This document shows, in pieces, positions 36,452 to 45,520 of a DNA stretch of 64,000 nucleotides. Position 1 is the stretch's first letter. The number at the start of each line of letters is the position of its first letter. The notes below the pieces were generated by a model, which worked only from the letters and a program-made list of their open reading frames with translations, was not told the DNA's origin and did no database searches. Source of the DNA: Pseudomonas nitroreducens NBRC 12694 (lineage in GTDB: Bacteria > Pseudomonadota > Gammaproteobacteria > Pseudomonadales > Pseudomonadaceae). The DNA is taken from positions 186,001 to 250,000 of the forward strand of contig NZ_BDAI01000005.1 in assembly GCF_002091755.1 (NCBI RefSeq), read 5' to 3'. The translations under genes and the position numbers were made by a program.

Positions 36452-36991
36452 TCAGAAACTGACCAGGTACTTGCGCAACGCCGCCAGCGAATCCGGGCAA
36501 TAAGGTGTGCCCGCCTTGGCCTCGGCCAGCGCCTGGTGCGGGTCGATGAATTTCGCTTCCAGCACTTCCTCGGGCTGCAATGTCAGAGGCGCATCGGAAA
36601 CGGCGGAGAACACCGCGCACCAGAGGCGGTTGTCCGGCTGGTCGAAGAAGAACGTGCCGTGGGGACGCAACTCGACGCCGGCGATGCCCAGCTCTTCCTC
36701 CAGCTCGCGGGCGGCGGACTCGGCGTAGCTTTCCTCGGCCTGGACCATGCCGCCGGCTGCCGGGTCCCAGTAGCCGGGGTAGACCGCCTTGCTCAGGGTA
36801 CGGCGGTGCACGCACAGCTCGCCGGCAGAGTTGAACAGCAGGATGAAGGTGCCCCGGCCGATCAGCCCGCGCGCGCGCAGTTCGGCGCGCGGCAGGCTGC
36901 CCAGCAACTGGTCGTCATCGTCGACCCAGGCGATCTTCTCGGCGTCCGAGGCCGCCCGGTGGGCGGCCTCCTTGCGGCTGATGCCCTCCAT
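36452..36991 (-). CDS. Nudix hydrolase (179 aa)
   Basis: A canonical Nudix box GGMVQAEESYAESAARELEEELG is seen near residue 80, along with RGTFILLFNSAGELCVHRR at the first strand. It resembles YfcD-type hydrolases. The true substrate is unknown. It starts three bases after the DUF2333 stop, so the two genes form an operon. Confidence 0.88.
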   Translation of the reverse strand: MEGISRKEAAHRAASDAEKIAWVDDDDQLLGSLPRAELRARGLIGRGTFILLFNSAGELCVHRRTLSKAVYPGYWDPAAGGMVQAEESYAESAARELEEELGIAGVELRPHGTFFFDQPDNRLWCAVFSAVSDAPLTLQPEEVLEAKFIDPHQALAEAKAGTPYCPDSLAALRKYLVSF

Positions 36992-36994
36992 CGA

Positions 36995-38059
36995 TCAGCC
37001 CTGGGCCAGCAGCTGGCGCAGGTCGATGATCGCGGCGTTGGCGCGGGAGATGTAGTTGGCCATCACCAGCGAGTGGTTGGCCAGCACGCCAAAGCCGCTG
37101 CCGTTGAGGACCATCGGGCTCCACAGCGGCGCCTCGGCGGCCTCCAGTTCACGGATGATCTGGCGCACGCTGACGGTAGCGTTCTTCTTCGCCAGCACGT
37201 CGGCGAAGTCCACCTCGATGGCACGCAGGATGTGCGACAGCGCCCAGGCCTGGCCACGGGCTTCGTAGAACACGTTGTCGATCTGCATCCAGGGGGTTTC
37301 CTGGACCACTTCCTCGACCTGCGGCGCCTGGCCGGGCGCGACCGGCTGCATCGGCGTGATGTTGGTGTTCAGCTTGACCCGGCCAACGCTGGCCGAGAGG
37401 CGCTGGGACAGCGAGCCCAGGCGGGTGGAGACGTCACCCAGCCAGTTGTTCAGGCTGTCGGCGCGGGCGTAGAACTGCGCGCCGGCCGGATCGGCGGACA
37501 GGCGGCCGAGGTAGCGGTCCAGGGACTTGATGCCTTCGGCGTACTCGGACTCCGAGGACGGCAGCGCCCAGCTCTTGTTGTCGAAGTTGAAGCGCGGCTC
37601 GGCGCGCGCCAGGTCGGCGTCCTCGGTGGACTGCGACTGGGAGCGGGCGAAGTCCTTGCGCAGCGCGCGGGACAGGTCGCGCACCTGGACCAGGGCGCCA
37701 TATTCCCAGCTGGGCATGTTGTCCAGCCAGACGCCCGGCGGGAAGATGTCGTTGGACAGGTAGCCGCCCGGCTTGTTGAGGATGGTGGCGACCACTTCCT
37801 TGAGGGTTTCCACCGTGGTGTAGCCCACCACCATCTGCCGGCCGGCGCGCTCGGCGGCGGCCTGGGCGTTCTGCTGCACGGGGAACAGATCCGGTTCCTG
37901 GCTCCAGTACCAGCCGATCACCCCGCAGACCACCAGGTAGGCACCCAGCAGGCCGCCCAGCACGCGACCCAGCCAGGGGCCGCCGAAGTAGGCGCGTGCA
38001 TTGTCTACCGTGTCATCCACGCGATCACGCACGGAGCCGCGTTTCTTCCAGTTCCACAT
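36995..38059 (-). CDS. DUF2333 membrane protein
   Basis: A 354-residue protein with one N-terminal transmembrane helix (VLGGLLGAYLVVCGVIGWYW, residues 30-50) and a long periplasmic helical part. It matches the DUF2333 family of gammaproteobacteria (WKKRGSVRDRVDDTVDNARAY at the start). Function unknown. The ATG at 38059 has AAGGAA upstream. It sits divergently from gcbA across a 288-base gap. Confidence 0.86.
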   Translation of the reverse strand: MWNWKKRGSVRDRVDDTVDNARAYFGGPWLGRVLGGLLGAYLVVCGVIGWYWSQEPDLFPVQQNAQAAAERAGRQMVVGYTTVETLKEVVATILNKPGGYLSNDIFPPGVWLDNMPSWEYGALVQVRDLSRALRKDFARSQSQSTEDADLARAEPRFNFDNKSWALPSSESEYAEGIKSLDRYLGRLSADPAGAQFYARADSLNNWLGDVSTRLGSLSQRLSASVGRVKLNTNITPMQPVAPGQAPQVEEVVQETPWMQIDNVFYEARGQAWALSHILRAIEVDFADVLAKKNATVSVRQIIRELEAAEAPLWSPMVLNGSGFGVLANHSLVMANYISRANAAIIDLRQLLAQG

Positions 38060-38347
38060 GGCAAGTTCCTTGATGTCCCGAGTTCGAAGATAGCTTGGAC
38101 CCACAACCGGCCCCAGGGTGCCGCGATTTTAGGCCTCGCTGCGCAAGCATGCCGCACCCGGGCAGGCCAGCGCAGCCTACCCTGCGCATGGTGCTAGGTA
38201 ATGGTGCGAATTACAAAGCTTGAGATGTTTGACCGAAGGCACTGTTATTGCCATCAAGGATTGGTAGCATAGGGCCATCAGTGTGTATCACGGCGGAAAC
38301 ATATTCGCCCCGCAGGCCGCCGGTACGGCCCTATAAAGAAGCGCGCG
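38060..38347. other. Divergent intergenic region DUF2333 / gcbA
   Basis: No ORF supported. An AT-richer stretch at 38200-38275 (TAATGGTGCGAATTACAAAGC, then TGTTATTGCCATCAAGG) probably holds the promoters for both genes. Confidence 0.4.
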
Positions 38348-39958
38348 ATGACCGAGCTCGACGATCCATCCCTCGACCGCCTCAAGCATCACTTCGCCCA
38401 GCGGGTGATACACCAGGCCCGCCACCTGCTGGAGGTCTGGCAGCGCCTGTCGCGCTCGGAGTGGAACAGCGCCGGCATGGCCGAGCTGGCCGAGGCCTGC
38501 CTGCGCCTGCAGCGCTATGCCGAACGCTTCGAGCAGGCCGAGCACGCCGACCTCGCCAAGGCCATCGACCAATGCCTGCGCGCCGTGCAGGACAACCGCG
38601 GGCGCCTCTCCAGCGAGCTGATCACCGAGCTGAACCGGCTGATGCAGCGCCTGTCGCGCACCGGCCTGCGCCATGGCGACCAGTTCGAACATACCCACCT
38701 GCCGCCGCTGCGCAAGCCGGTCTACCTGGCCCTGCAGGACCTTGAGCGCGCTGAGCGCCTGGCCCAGCAGCTGGAATTCTTCGGCATGGCCGCGCAGCCC
38801 TGCGAGCATGCCAACGCCTTCCGTGCCGCCATGGCCGACCGCCATCCGGCAGCCATCGTCATGGAAATCGACTTTGCCAACGGCCAGGGCCTGGCCCTGG
38901 CCGACGAAGCCCAGGCCGGCCTCAAGCAGAAGCTGCCGGTGCTGTTCTTCAGCCATGAGGAAACCGACACCCCGACCCGCCTGGCGGCCGCCCGCGCCGG
39001 TGGCCAGGACTTCTTCAGCGGCGCCCTGGACGCTTCCGGCCTGCTGGAGAAGATCGAGACGCTGACCCGCGTGGCGCACTACGAGCCGTTCCGCGTGCTG
39101 ATCGTCGACGACTCCCGCGCCCAGGCCGCGCACACCGAGATGGTCCTCAACAGCGCCGGCATCGTCACCCGAGCCCTTACCGCGCCGCTGTCGGTGATGG
39201 CCGAGCTGGCCGAGTTCCAGCCGGACCTGATCATCCTCGACATGTACATGCCCGAGTGCCTGGGCACCGAGCTGGCCAAGGTGATACGCCAGCACGAGCG
39301 CCATGTCAGCGTGCCGATCATCTACCTGTCCGCCGAGGACGACCTGGACAAGCAGCTGGACGCCATGAGCGAAGGCGGCGACGACTTCCTCACCAAGCCG
39401 ATCAAGCCGCGCCACCTGATCGCCACCGTGCGCAACCGCGCCGCCCGCGCCCGCAGCCTCAAAGCGCGGATGGTGCGCGACAGCCTGACCGGCCTGTACA
39501 ACCACACCCATACCCTGCAGCTGCTGGATGACGCTCGCTTCCGCGCCCGCCGCGACGAGCGCCCGCTGACCTTCGCGATGCTCGATATCGACCACTTCAA
39601 GCGGGTCAACGACACCTACGGCCACCCCATGGGCGACCGGGTGATCAAGAGCCTGGCGCTGTTCCTCAAGCAGCGCCTGCGCAAGACCGATCACATCGGC
39701 CGCTACGGCGGCGAGGAATTCGCCGTGGTGCTGCCGGACACCGACGCCGAGTCGGCGCGCAAGGTACTGGAGGAAATCCGCCAGCGCTTCGCCGAAATCC
39801 ACTATCCGGCGCAGCCCCATGACCTCTCCTGCACCTTCAGCTGCGGCATCGCCGAACTCGGCGAGGAGATGGACATCAAGACCCTCGCCAAGCAGGCCGA
39901 CGAGGCGCTGTACACCGCCAAGCACGGTGGCCGCAATCGCGTCGAGGTCTTCAAGTAA
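38348..39958 (+). CDS. gcbA: Response-regulator diguanylate cyclase GcbA
   Basis: A 536-residue GGDEF protein known in Pseudomonas for controlling surface attachment and biofilm dispersal. Residues 1-120 are helical, and 125-240 form a degenerate receiver-like domain (VMEIDFANGQGLAL with no clear acidic pocket). Residues 252-365 form a full receiver (VLIVDDSRAQ, IILDMYMPECLG, YLSAEDD, KPIKP). Residues 370-536 form the GGDEF domain with GGEEF at 454-458 and an I-site RKTD five residues earlier. It should make c-di-GMP. It matches PA4843 in layout and neighbourhood. Confidence 0.92.
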   Translation: MTELDDPSLDRLKHHFAQRVIHQARHLLEVWQRLSRSEWNSAGMAELAEACLRLQRYAERFEQAEHADLAKAIDQCLRAVQDNRGRLSSELITELNRLMQRLSRTGLRHGDQFEHTHLPPLRKPVYLALQDLERAERLAQQLEFFGMAAQPCEHANAFRAAMADRHPAAIVMEIDFANGQGLALADEAQAGLKQKLPVLFFSHEETDTPTRLAAARAGGQDFFSGALDASGLLEKIETLTRVAHYEPFRVLIVDDSRAQAAHTEMVLNSAGIVTRALTAPLSVMAELAEFQPDLIILDMYMPECLGTELAKVIRQHERHVSVPIIYLSAEDDLDKQLDAMSEGGDDFLTKPIKPRHLIATVRNRAARARSLKARMVRDSLTGLYNHTHTLQLLDDARFRARRDERPLTFAMLDIDHFKRVNDTYGHPMGDRVIKSLALFLKQRLRKTDHIGRYGGEEFAVVLPDTDAESARKVLEEIRQRFAEIHYPAQPHDLSCTFSCGIAELGEEMDIKTLAKQADEALYTAKHGGRNRVEVFK

Positions 39959-40090
39959 CACCCAGCAGTGGCAGCGCGGCGCTCTGCCGCGACACATTCC
40001 GACCAAATGCTGGCACCGTGTCATCGGCCAGTAACCAAACTGCAATAGGTTCAGGGCTCGCCGTTTTTTCGCTGTCGGTCGAGACCTGCC

Positions 40091-42058
40091 ATGCGCCTCA
40101 AGCTGCTCACCAACCTCAACACCGTCCTGCTCCTGCTCGTGTGTCTCGCGCTGGGCGCCACCCTGTGGTGGTCGCAACGCGCGCTGGAGCGCCCCTTCAC
40201 GCTGATGGACCGCTACCTGGAACTCTCCCAGGGCTTCGAGCGCAAGGTGGCGCAGAACATCCAGGCGTACCTCGTCAGAGGCGACGCGCTCAAGCAGAAA
40301 GCCGCGCAGCAGGCATTGGACGAACTGGCCGCGGAGCTGCCGCAACTGCCGGACAGCCTCAGCCAATTGCTCGGCCAGAGCCTCGACGAACTGCACCAGT
40401 TCAGCGGCAACCAGTTGCTCGCCGCCGGCAAGCTGGCGGGTGATCCGCAGGGTCTGCTGCTGCAGGCCGAGCGAGACCTGCTGGCCGCGCTGGACCAGCT
40501 CGGCACCTATGCCGACGCCAGCCAGAACCCTACCGCCGCCGAGTACCGTACCCCGCTACTGCAGGCCGGCCTGCACCTGACACGCCTGGCCCACGCGCGC
40601 GCCAAGCTGGTGGAAAGCGGCAACCCGGCGCTGGCCGAGGATATCCAGCGCGAGCTGGAGACCCTGCGCCAGCTGGCCGAGCGCATCGACGCCCTGCCGC
40701 TGCTCGGCGTGCTGGAACAGCAGGCCTCTGCCTCCGACGACTTCGCCGCGATGATGGGCCTGGAATCCCGGCCGGCCGCCGAGGCGCAGAGCGAGGATCG
40801 CGGCGTCACCCTCAAGCGCGACCTCGCCAGCGTATTGCGCCGCTACCCCGACGAACTCAACCGCACCCGCCAACTGATCGCCCAGCGCCAGCAGCTGGCC
40901 AGCGCCACCGCCCAGCGCCTGGGCGCCGTGCAGCAGGCCCTGGCGACGCTGGAGCCGCAGGTGCGCGAGGAGCGCTCGAAGATCCAGACGCAGGTACGCA
41001 TCATCCAGGGCGCGCTGATCGCCCTGATCCTCGCCACCGCGCTGCTCATCGACACCCTGCAACGTCGCCTGGCGCGCGTGCTCGGTCAACTGGTCCCGGC
41101 GCTCTCGACCTGGGCGCGCGGGGACTTCGCCACCCCCATCGCGCTGAACACCCGTACCCGCGACCTGGTGGAACTGCAGGAATCGCTGAATCGCCTGCGC
41201 GACTTCCTCGGCACGCTGGTCGGCACTATCCACCAGCGCGCCGAGGAAGTGGCCGGCAGCAGCCGCGCCCTGGCCGAACTCAGCGGCGGACTGCACGCCG
41301 GCGCCGAGCGCCAGGCCAGCGACACCGGGGAAATCCGCGACGCGCTGGGCGATATGGAAGCGGCGATCCAGCAGGTGGCCGGCGACGCCAGCCAGGCGGC
41401 CTCGGCCAGCCATGCCGCCGGCACGGCCGTCGAACAGGGGCAGCAGGTCATCGGCAACAGCCTCAATGGCATGCGCGCGCTGGTGGACGAAGTGCAGAGC
41501 AACGCCCAGGCCATCGAGAACCTGGCGGAGGAATCGGCCACCATCGGTAACGTGCTGGGGGTGATCCGCTCCATCGCCGAGCAGACCAACCTGCTGGCGC
41601 TCAACGCCGCCATCGAGGCCGCGCGCGCCGGTGAACAAGGCCGCGGGTTCGCCGTGGTGGCCGAGGAAGTGCGCTCTCTGGCCTTGCGCACCGCCGGCGC
41701 CACCGAGGAAATCCAGCAGCTCACCAAACGCCTGCAACAGGCCGCGCGGCAATCGGTGGAAGCGATGCGTAGCCAGGTCGAGCATGCGGAAATCACCGCC
41801 AACCAGGCCGGCGCCGCCGAGGGCGCGCTGGACGAAGTGGTCGGCGCCATCCGCACCATCGCCAGCATGGCCGAACGCATCGCCGAAAGCTCCGCGCAGC
41901 AGAGCGGCGCGGTCAGCGAGATCCGCTCGCATAGCGAGCGCATCCACGAGTTGGGCAGCCAGAACTTGCGCCTGATCGGCCAGGGACGCAGCCAGGGCGA
42001 GCAGCTGCAGGAACTGGGCGGGGCATTGCATACGGCGGTGCGGGCGTTCCGCGTCTGA
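40091..42058 (+). CDS. ctpL: Methyl-accepting chemotaxis protein CtpL-like
   Basis: A 655-residue transducer. Residues 7-28 and about 305-325 are membrane helices enclosing a long helical periplasmic sensor domain. There is a short HAMP-like stretch and then a signalling domain with the conserved tip IRSIAEQTNLLALNAAIEA, followed by EQGRGFAVVAEEVR. PA4844 CtpL, in the same place after gcbA in P. aeruginosa, senses inorganic phosphate and other compounds. The ligand here is inferred only from synteny. Confidence 0.88.
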   Translation: MRLKLLTNLNTVLLLLVCLALGATLWWSQRALERPFTLMDRYLELSQGFERKVAQNIQAYLVRGDALKQKAAQQALDELAAELPQLPDSLSQLLGQSLDELHQFSGNQLLAAGKLAGDPQGLLLQAERDLLAALDQLGTYADASQNPTAAEYRTPLLQAGLHLTRLAHARAKLVESGNPALAEDIQRELETLRQLAERIDALPLLGVLEQQASASDDFAAMMGLESRPAAEAQSEDRGVTLKRDLASVLRRYPDELNRTRQLIAQRQQLASATAQRLGAVQQALATLEPQVREERSKIQTQVRIIQGALIALILATALLIDTLQRRLARVLGQLVPALSTWARGDFATPIALNTRTRDLVELQESLNRLRDFLGTLVGTIHQRAEEVAGSSRALAELSGGLHAGAERQASDTGEIRDALGDMEAAIQQVAGDASQAASASHAAGTAVEQGQQVIGNSLNGMRALVDEVQSNAQAIENLAEESATIGNVLGVIRSIAEQTNLLALNAAIEAARAGEQGRGFAVVAEEVRSLALRTAGATEEIQQLTKRLQQAARQSVEAMRSQVEHAEITANQAGAAEGALDEVVGAIRTIASMAERIAESSAQQSGAVSEIRSHSERIHELGSQNLRLIGQGRSQGEQLQELGGALHTAVRAFRV

Positions 42059-42074
42059 TTTCGCCCAGACTCTT

Positions 42075-42112
42075 CGTAGGATGGGTATCGTTGCGCTCCA
42101 CGCCATCCTACG
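42075..42112. repeat. CGTAGGATGG inverted repeat
   Basis: Ten-base perfect arms CGTAGGATGG and CCATCCTACG around an 18-base loop, between ctpL and the convergent agmatinase gene. A related but different version lies at 56170-56216. Confidence 0.75.
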
Positions 42113-42145
42113 TACGAGTTTCCCCGTGATTGGGGAGGTGGGCGA

Positions 42146-43108
42146 TCAACACTCGCCCAGCTTGTGCCGTGCCGCGTACAGGCAAACCATCTCCATCGCC
42201 AGGGTCGCGCCGGCCAGGGCAGTGATCTCGGCGTTGTCGTAGGGCGGCGCGACTTCCACCACGTCCATCCCCACCAGGTTGATGCCACGCAGTGCGCGGA
42301 GGATTTCCAGTGCCTGGTGCGAACTCAGCCCGCCGCAGACCGGCGTGCCGGTGCCCGGAGCGAAGGCAGGGTCGAGGCAGTCGATGTCGAAGGTCAGGTA
42401 CACCGGATGGTCGCCCACCCGCGTGCGGATGCGCTCGGCGATGGCTTGCGGCGAGTTGCGATGGACTTCACGGGCGTCCAGCACCTGGAAGCCCATCACG
42501 TCGTCGTTGGTGGTGCGCAGGCCGACCTGCACGGAGCGCGACGGGTCGACCAGTCCCTCGCGGGCCGCGTGGTAGAACATGGTGCCGTGGTCGATGCGCT
42601 GGCAGTCCTCGTCGGGCCAGGTGTCGCTGTGCGCGTCGAAGTGGATCAGCGACAGCGGGCCGTGCTTCTTCGCGTGGGCCTTGAGCAGCGGGTAGCTGAT
42701 GAAGTGGTCGCCGCCCAGGGTCAGCAGCGCGCAGCCGGCATCGAGGATGCGCGCAGCGTGGGCTTCGATGACGTCCGGGGTTTCCTGCGGCACGCCGTGG
42801 TCGAAGGAGCAGTCGCCGTAGTCGATCACCGCCAGGTGGTCGAAGGGGTCGAACTCCCAGGGGAAATGCCGGGCCCAGGCCATCTGCACCGAGGCGGCAC
42901 GGATCGCCCGCGGCCCGAAGCGGCTGCCGGGGCGGTTGGTGGTGGCGGTGTCGAACGGCACGCCGCTGACCACCAGGTCGACGCCGCGCAGGTCGCGGCT
43001 GTAACGGCGGCGCATGAAGCTGGTGATGCCGGCGTACGTGGATTCGGCAGCGGTGCCGTAGAGGCTGTCGCGGGTGATGGCCTGGTCGTTGTCGTTTGCG
43101 AGATCCAT
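42146..43108 (-). CDS. speB: Agmatinase (ureohydrolase)
   Basis: A binuclear manganese hydrolase cleaving agmatine to putrescine and urea. The 320-residue sequence has all metal sites: GGDHF, HFDAHSDTW and DIDCLDPAFAPGTGTP. It is closely similar to E. coli SpeB, including DHGTMFY and VGMDVVEVAPPYD. Guanidinobutyrase (GbuA) of P. aeruginosa is a close relative and not excluded by motifs. It is near a polyamine-type binding protein and a LysR regulator that may control it. Confidence 0.88.
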   Translation of the reverse strand: MDLANDNDQAITRDSLYGTAAESTYAGITSFMRRRYSRDLRGVDLVVSGVPFDTATTNRPGSRFGPRAIRAASVQMAWARHFPWEFDPFDHLAVIDYGDCSFDHGVPQETPDVIEAHAARILDAGCALLTLGGDHFISYPLLKAHAKKHGPLSLIHFDAHSDTWPDEDCQRIDHGTMFYHAAREGLVDPSRSVQVGLRTTNDDVMGFQVLDAREVHRNSPQAIAERIRTRVGDHPVYLTFDIDCLDPAFAPGTGTPVCGGLSSHQALEILRALRGINLVGMDVVEVAPPYDNAEITALAGATLAMEMVCLYAARHKLGEC

Positions 43109-43163
43109 GGCTTCCTCATCTTGGTTATCGGTGGGTCACGGTGCTTCGGGTGAACGTCCGCTG

Positions 43164-43245
43164 CGTAGGGCGCATAACCTGGAACAGGTTATCCGCCGGC
43201 CCTGGTTCAGCTCGACGGATAACGCTGGCGCGTTATGCACCCTAC
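43164..43245. repeat. Compound GTAGGGCG/GCGTTAT palindromic repeat
   Basis: An 82-base element with arm ends GTAGGGCGCATAAC and GTTATGCACCCTAC. The interior holds two hairpins (ATAACCTGGAACAGGTTAT and GATAACGCTGGCGCGTTAT). It shares arms with the 37-base element at 8650-8686, so this is an expanded form of the same family. It lies between speB and the binding-protein gene. Confidence 0.75.
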
Positions 43246-43258
43246 AAAAGGTTCCAGG

Positions 43259-44356
43259 TCAGCTACGGGTGCGGAACGCTGACCACAGCCGCGTCCGGTC
43301 GCGCTGTTGCTTGAGCGTCAGCAACTGCTCGCCGAACAACTTCTGGCGCATCGCCGCCGGCGGGTAGATGTCCGGGTCGCCTGCCACGTCAGCATTGAGC
43401 AGCGGCGTGGCCTTCTGGTTGGCGTTGGCGAAATACAGGGTATTGGTCAGCTCGGCGATGGACTCCGGGCGCAGCATGAAGTCGATGAAGGCGCGGGCTT
43501 CCTGCGGGTGGGGGGCGTCCACCGGGATGGCCATGGTGTCGAACCAGATCAGCGTGCCCTCCTTGGGTATCCGGTAGATCACCTCGAACGGCTTGTTCGC
43601 CTGCTTCGCTTGCGCGGCGCCCATCAGCGCGTCGCCGGTGTAGGTCAGCGCGACACACAGCGAACCGTTGGCCAGGTCATTGATGTGCTTGCCGCTGGCG
43701 ATGTAGCGAACGTTGGGTTGCAGCTTGGCCAGCAACTCGCGCACCTGGGCAAGGTCGGCCGGCTCGGTGCTGTAGGGCGACTTGCCCAGGTAGTTCAGCG
43801 CCACGCTGATGACTTCCTGGGGCGAATCGATCAGCGAGATGCCGCAGTCGGCCAGGCGGCCGGCGTACTCGGGCTTGAACAGCAGGTCGAGGCTGTCCAG
43901 CGGCGCATCGGGAATGCGCTTGAGCACCGCGTCCTTGTTGATCGCCAGGCCCACGGTGCCCCAGGTGTAGGGCACGCCGAAGCGGTTGCCCGGATCGATG
44001 GTTGCGAGTTTCGCCAGCAGTTCCGGATCGAGGTTGGCGACGTTCTTCAGCTGCCCATCGTCCACCGGCTGCACGGCCTTGGCCTGGATGGCGCGGGCCA
44101 GCCCGCTGCTGGCCGGGAAGACGACGTCATAGCCGCTGCGGCCGGTCATCAGCTTGCTGTCGAGCACCTCGGCGCTGTCGAAGGTGTCGTATTTGACGCG
44201 GATGCCGGTTTCCTTCTGGAAGCGTTGCAGCGCATCCGCGCCGACATAATCCGCCCAGTTGTACAGGTTGAGCACCCGCTCCTGCGCCTGCAGGGGCACG
44301 GCCAGCGCCACGGTCAGCGCCGCGAGAGTCGCCCGGAAGAACACACGCATGATCAT
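43259..44356 (-). CDS. Polyamine-type ABC transporter periplasmic binding protein
   Basis: A 365-residue exported protein of the PotF/SpuD class. It has a signal peptide (MRVFFRATLAALTVALAVPL-QAQE) and the opening strand ERVLNLYNWADYVGADAL, near-identical in pattern to putrescine/spermidine receptors. No permease or ATPase genes are next to it, so it would serve a transporter encoded elsewhere. Start at 44356 (MIMRVFF); 44350 is possible. It faces the divergent LysR gene. Confidence 0.9.
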   Translation of the reverse strand: MIMRVFFRATLAALTVALAVPLQAQERVLNLYNWADYVGADALQRFQKETGIRVKYDTFDSAEVLDSKLMTGRSGYDVVFPASSGLARAIQAKAVQPVDDGQLKNVANLDPELLAKLATIDPGNRFGVPYTWGTVGLAINKDAVLKRIPDAPLDSLDLLFKPEYAGRLADCGISLIDSPQEVISVALNYLGKSPYSTEPADLAQVRELLAKLQPNVRYIASGKHINDLANGSLCVALTYTGDALMGAAQAKQANKPFEVIYRIPKEGTLIWFDTMAIPVDAPHPQEARAFIDFMLRPESIAELTNTLYFANANQKATPLLNADVAGDPDIYPPAAMRQKLFGEQLLTLKQQRDRTRLWSAFRTRS

Positions 44357-44402
44357 CGCCTCGGAGTTGTTGTGGTTATGGGGCGAGCATGGGCTGGGCT
44401 TT

Positions 44403-44422
44403 ACTTTGCAAAAATACAAAGT
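44403..44422. promoter_or_regulatory. Inverted repeat in the speB-cluster / LysR divergent promoter
   Basis: ACTTTG (44403-44408) and CAAAGT (44417-44422) with an eight-base spacer, in the 109-base AT-rich gap between the two divergent genes. A third ACTTTG half-site follows at 44428-44433. Dyads of this kind in such gaps are usual LysR-family targets. The role is inferred. Confidence 0.6.
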
Positions 44423-44465
44423 TAATTACTTTGGCATTTCTTCATAACAATGTTTGGGGACGACC

Positions 44466-45374
44466 ATGCTCAGCCAATTGCGCGATCTCGACCTGCAACT
44501 GCTGCGCTTGTTCGTCACCGTGGTCGAATGCGGCGGCTTCAGCGCCGCCCAGGGCGAGCTGGGGCTGAGCCAGCCAAGCATCAGCATCCAGATGGCCAAG
44601 CTGGAGACGCGCCTGGGCTACCGCCTGTGCGAACGCGGCAAGGGCGGCTTCCGCCTGACGCCCAAGGGTGAGCATCTGTTGCAGGCGACGCGGCGGCTGC
44701 TCCTGTGCATCGAGGACTTCCGCGACGAGGCGCGCGGGGTGGCCGACAAACTGCTCGGCGAGGTGCGCATCGGCCTGTCGGAAAGCCTCGAAGAGAGCGT
44801 GCTGGCGCGGCTGTCCGACGCCATCCGGCGCTTCCGCCAGCGCAACGAGGCGGTCACCCTCGACCTGCTCACCGCCACGCCGGCCGAACTGGAGCGCCTG
44901 CTCCTGCAGGACCGGCTGCACCTGGCGGTCGGCTACTTCGCCGGCACCCAGGCCGCGTTGCAGCACCGCACCTTGTTCATCGAACCGCAGGGACTGTACT
45001 GCGGCACCGGCCACCCGGCCTTCAAGGAAAGGAAGCCGACCCGTGATTCCCTCGCGGACGCCGACCAGGTGCTGCACCCCTACCGCTTCATCGCCGCCGA
45101 CGAACCGTTGCAGACCAGTCGCAGCAGCGCACGCTGCGAGCAGGTGGACGGCAGCCTGGCCTTCATCCTCTCCGGCGCGCACATCGGCTATCTGCCCCGG
45201 CACGTCGCCCAGCCCTGGATCGAATGCGGCCAATTGCGCGAGCTGCTGCCCGGCGAGTTGGATTTCGACGTAGCCTTCAGCCTGACGCGACATCGCGGTC
45301 GCCATCCCGGCGACGCCGAACAGGCTTTCGTCAGCGACCTGCTGGCAGCCTTCGGCCAGCACGCGACGGATTGA
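44466..45374 (+). CDS. LysR-family transcriptional regulator
   Basis: A 302-residue regulator. It has an N-terminal winged helix (LRDLDLQLLRLFVTVVECGG, FSAAQGELGLSQPSISIQMAKLE) and a C-terminal substrate-binding domain with the usual two lobes (VRIGLSESLEESVLARL onwards). The ATG at 44466 has GGGGA at good spacing. A TTG start four codons upstream is less likely. It is divergent from the polyamine-binding protein and therefore probably regulates that gene and speB. Confidence 0.9.
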   Translation: MLSQLRDLDLQLLRLFVTVVECGGFSAAQGELGLSQPSISIQMAKLETRLGYRLCERGKGGFRLTPKGEHLLQATRRLLLCIEDFRDEARGVADKLLGEVRIGLSESLEESVLARLSDAIRRFRQRNEAVTLDLLTATPAELERLLLQDRLHLAVGYFAGTQAALQHRTLFIEPQGLYCGTGHPAFKERKPTRDSLADADQVLHPYRFIAADEPLQTSRSSARCEQVDGSLAFILSGAHIGYLPRHVAQPWIECGQLRELLPGELDFDVAFSLTRHRGRHPGDAEQAFVSDLLAAFGQHATD

Positions 45375-45520
45375 CGCAGGAGCAGCAGGGGAACCCGACC
45401 GCTCTGGCGCAGTCCCAAGCGGCCGATCACTTCTTGTGACAGCTCGTCGGGCATCGCCTCGGGCTGCGCCGGAAGCTTTCCGCTATCATGCCCGCCACCC
45501 CTGTAGTCCGCGAGATGTCC

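Noticed and set aside
38288..40396. 702-residue minus-strand frame opposite gcbA
   Set aside because: It is a mirror of the gcbA codon pattern with Val/Gln/His-rich composition and no recognisable domain.
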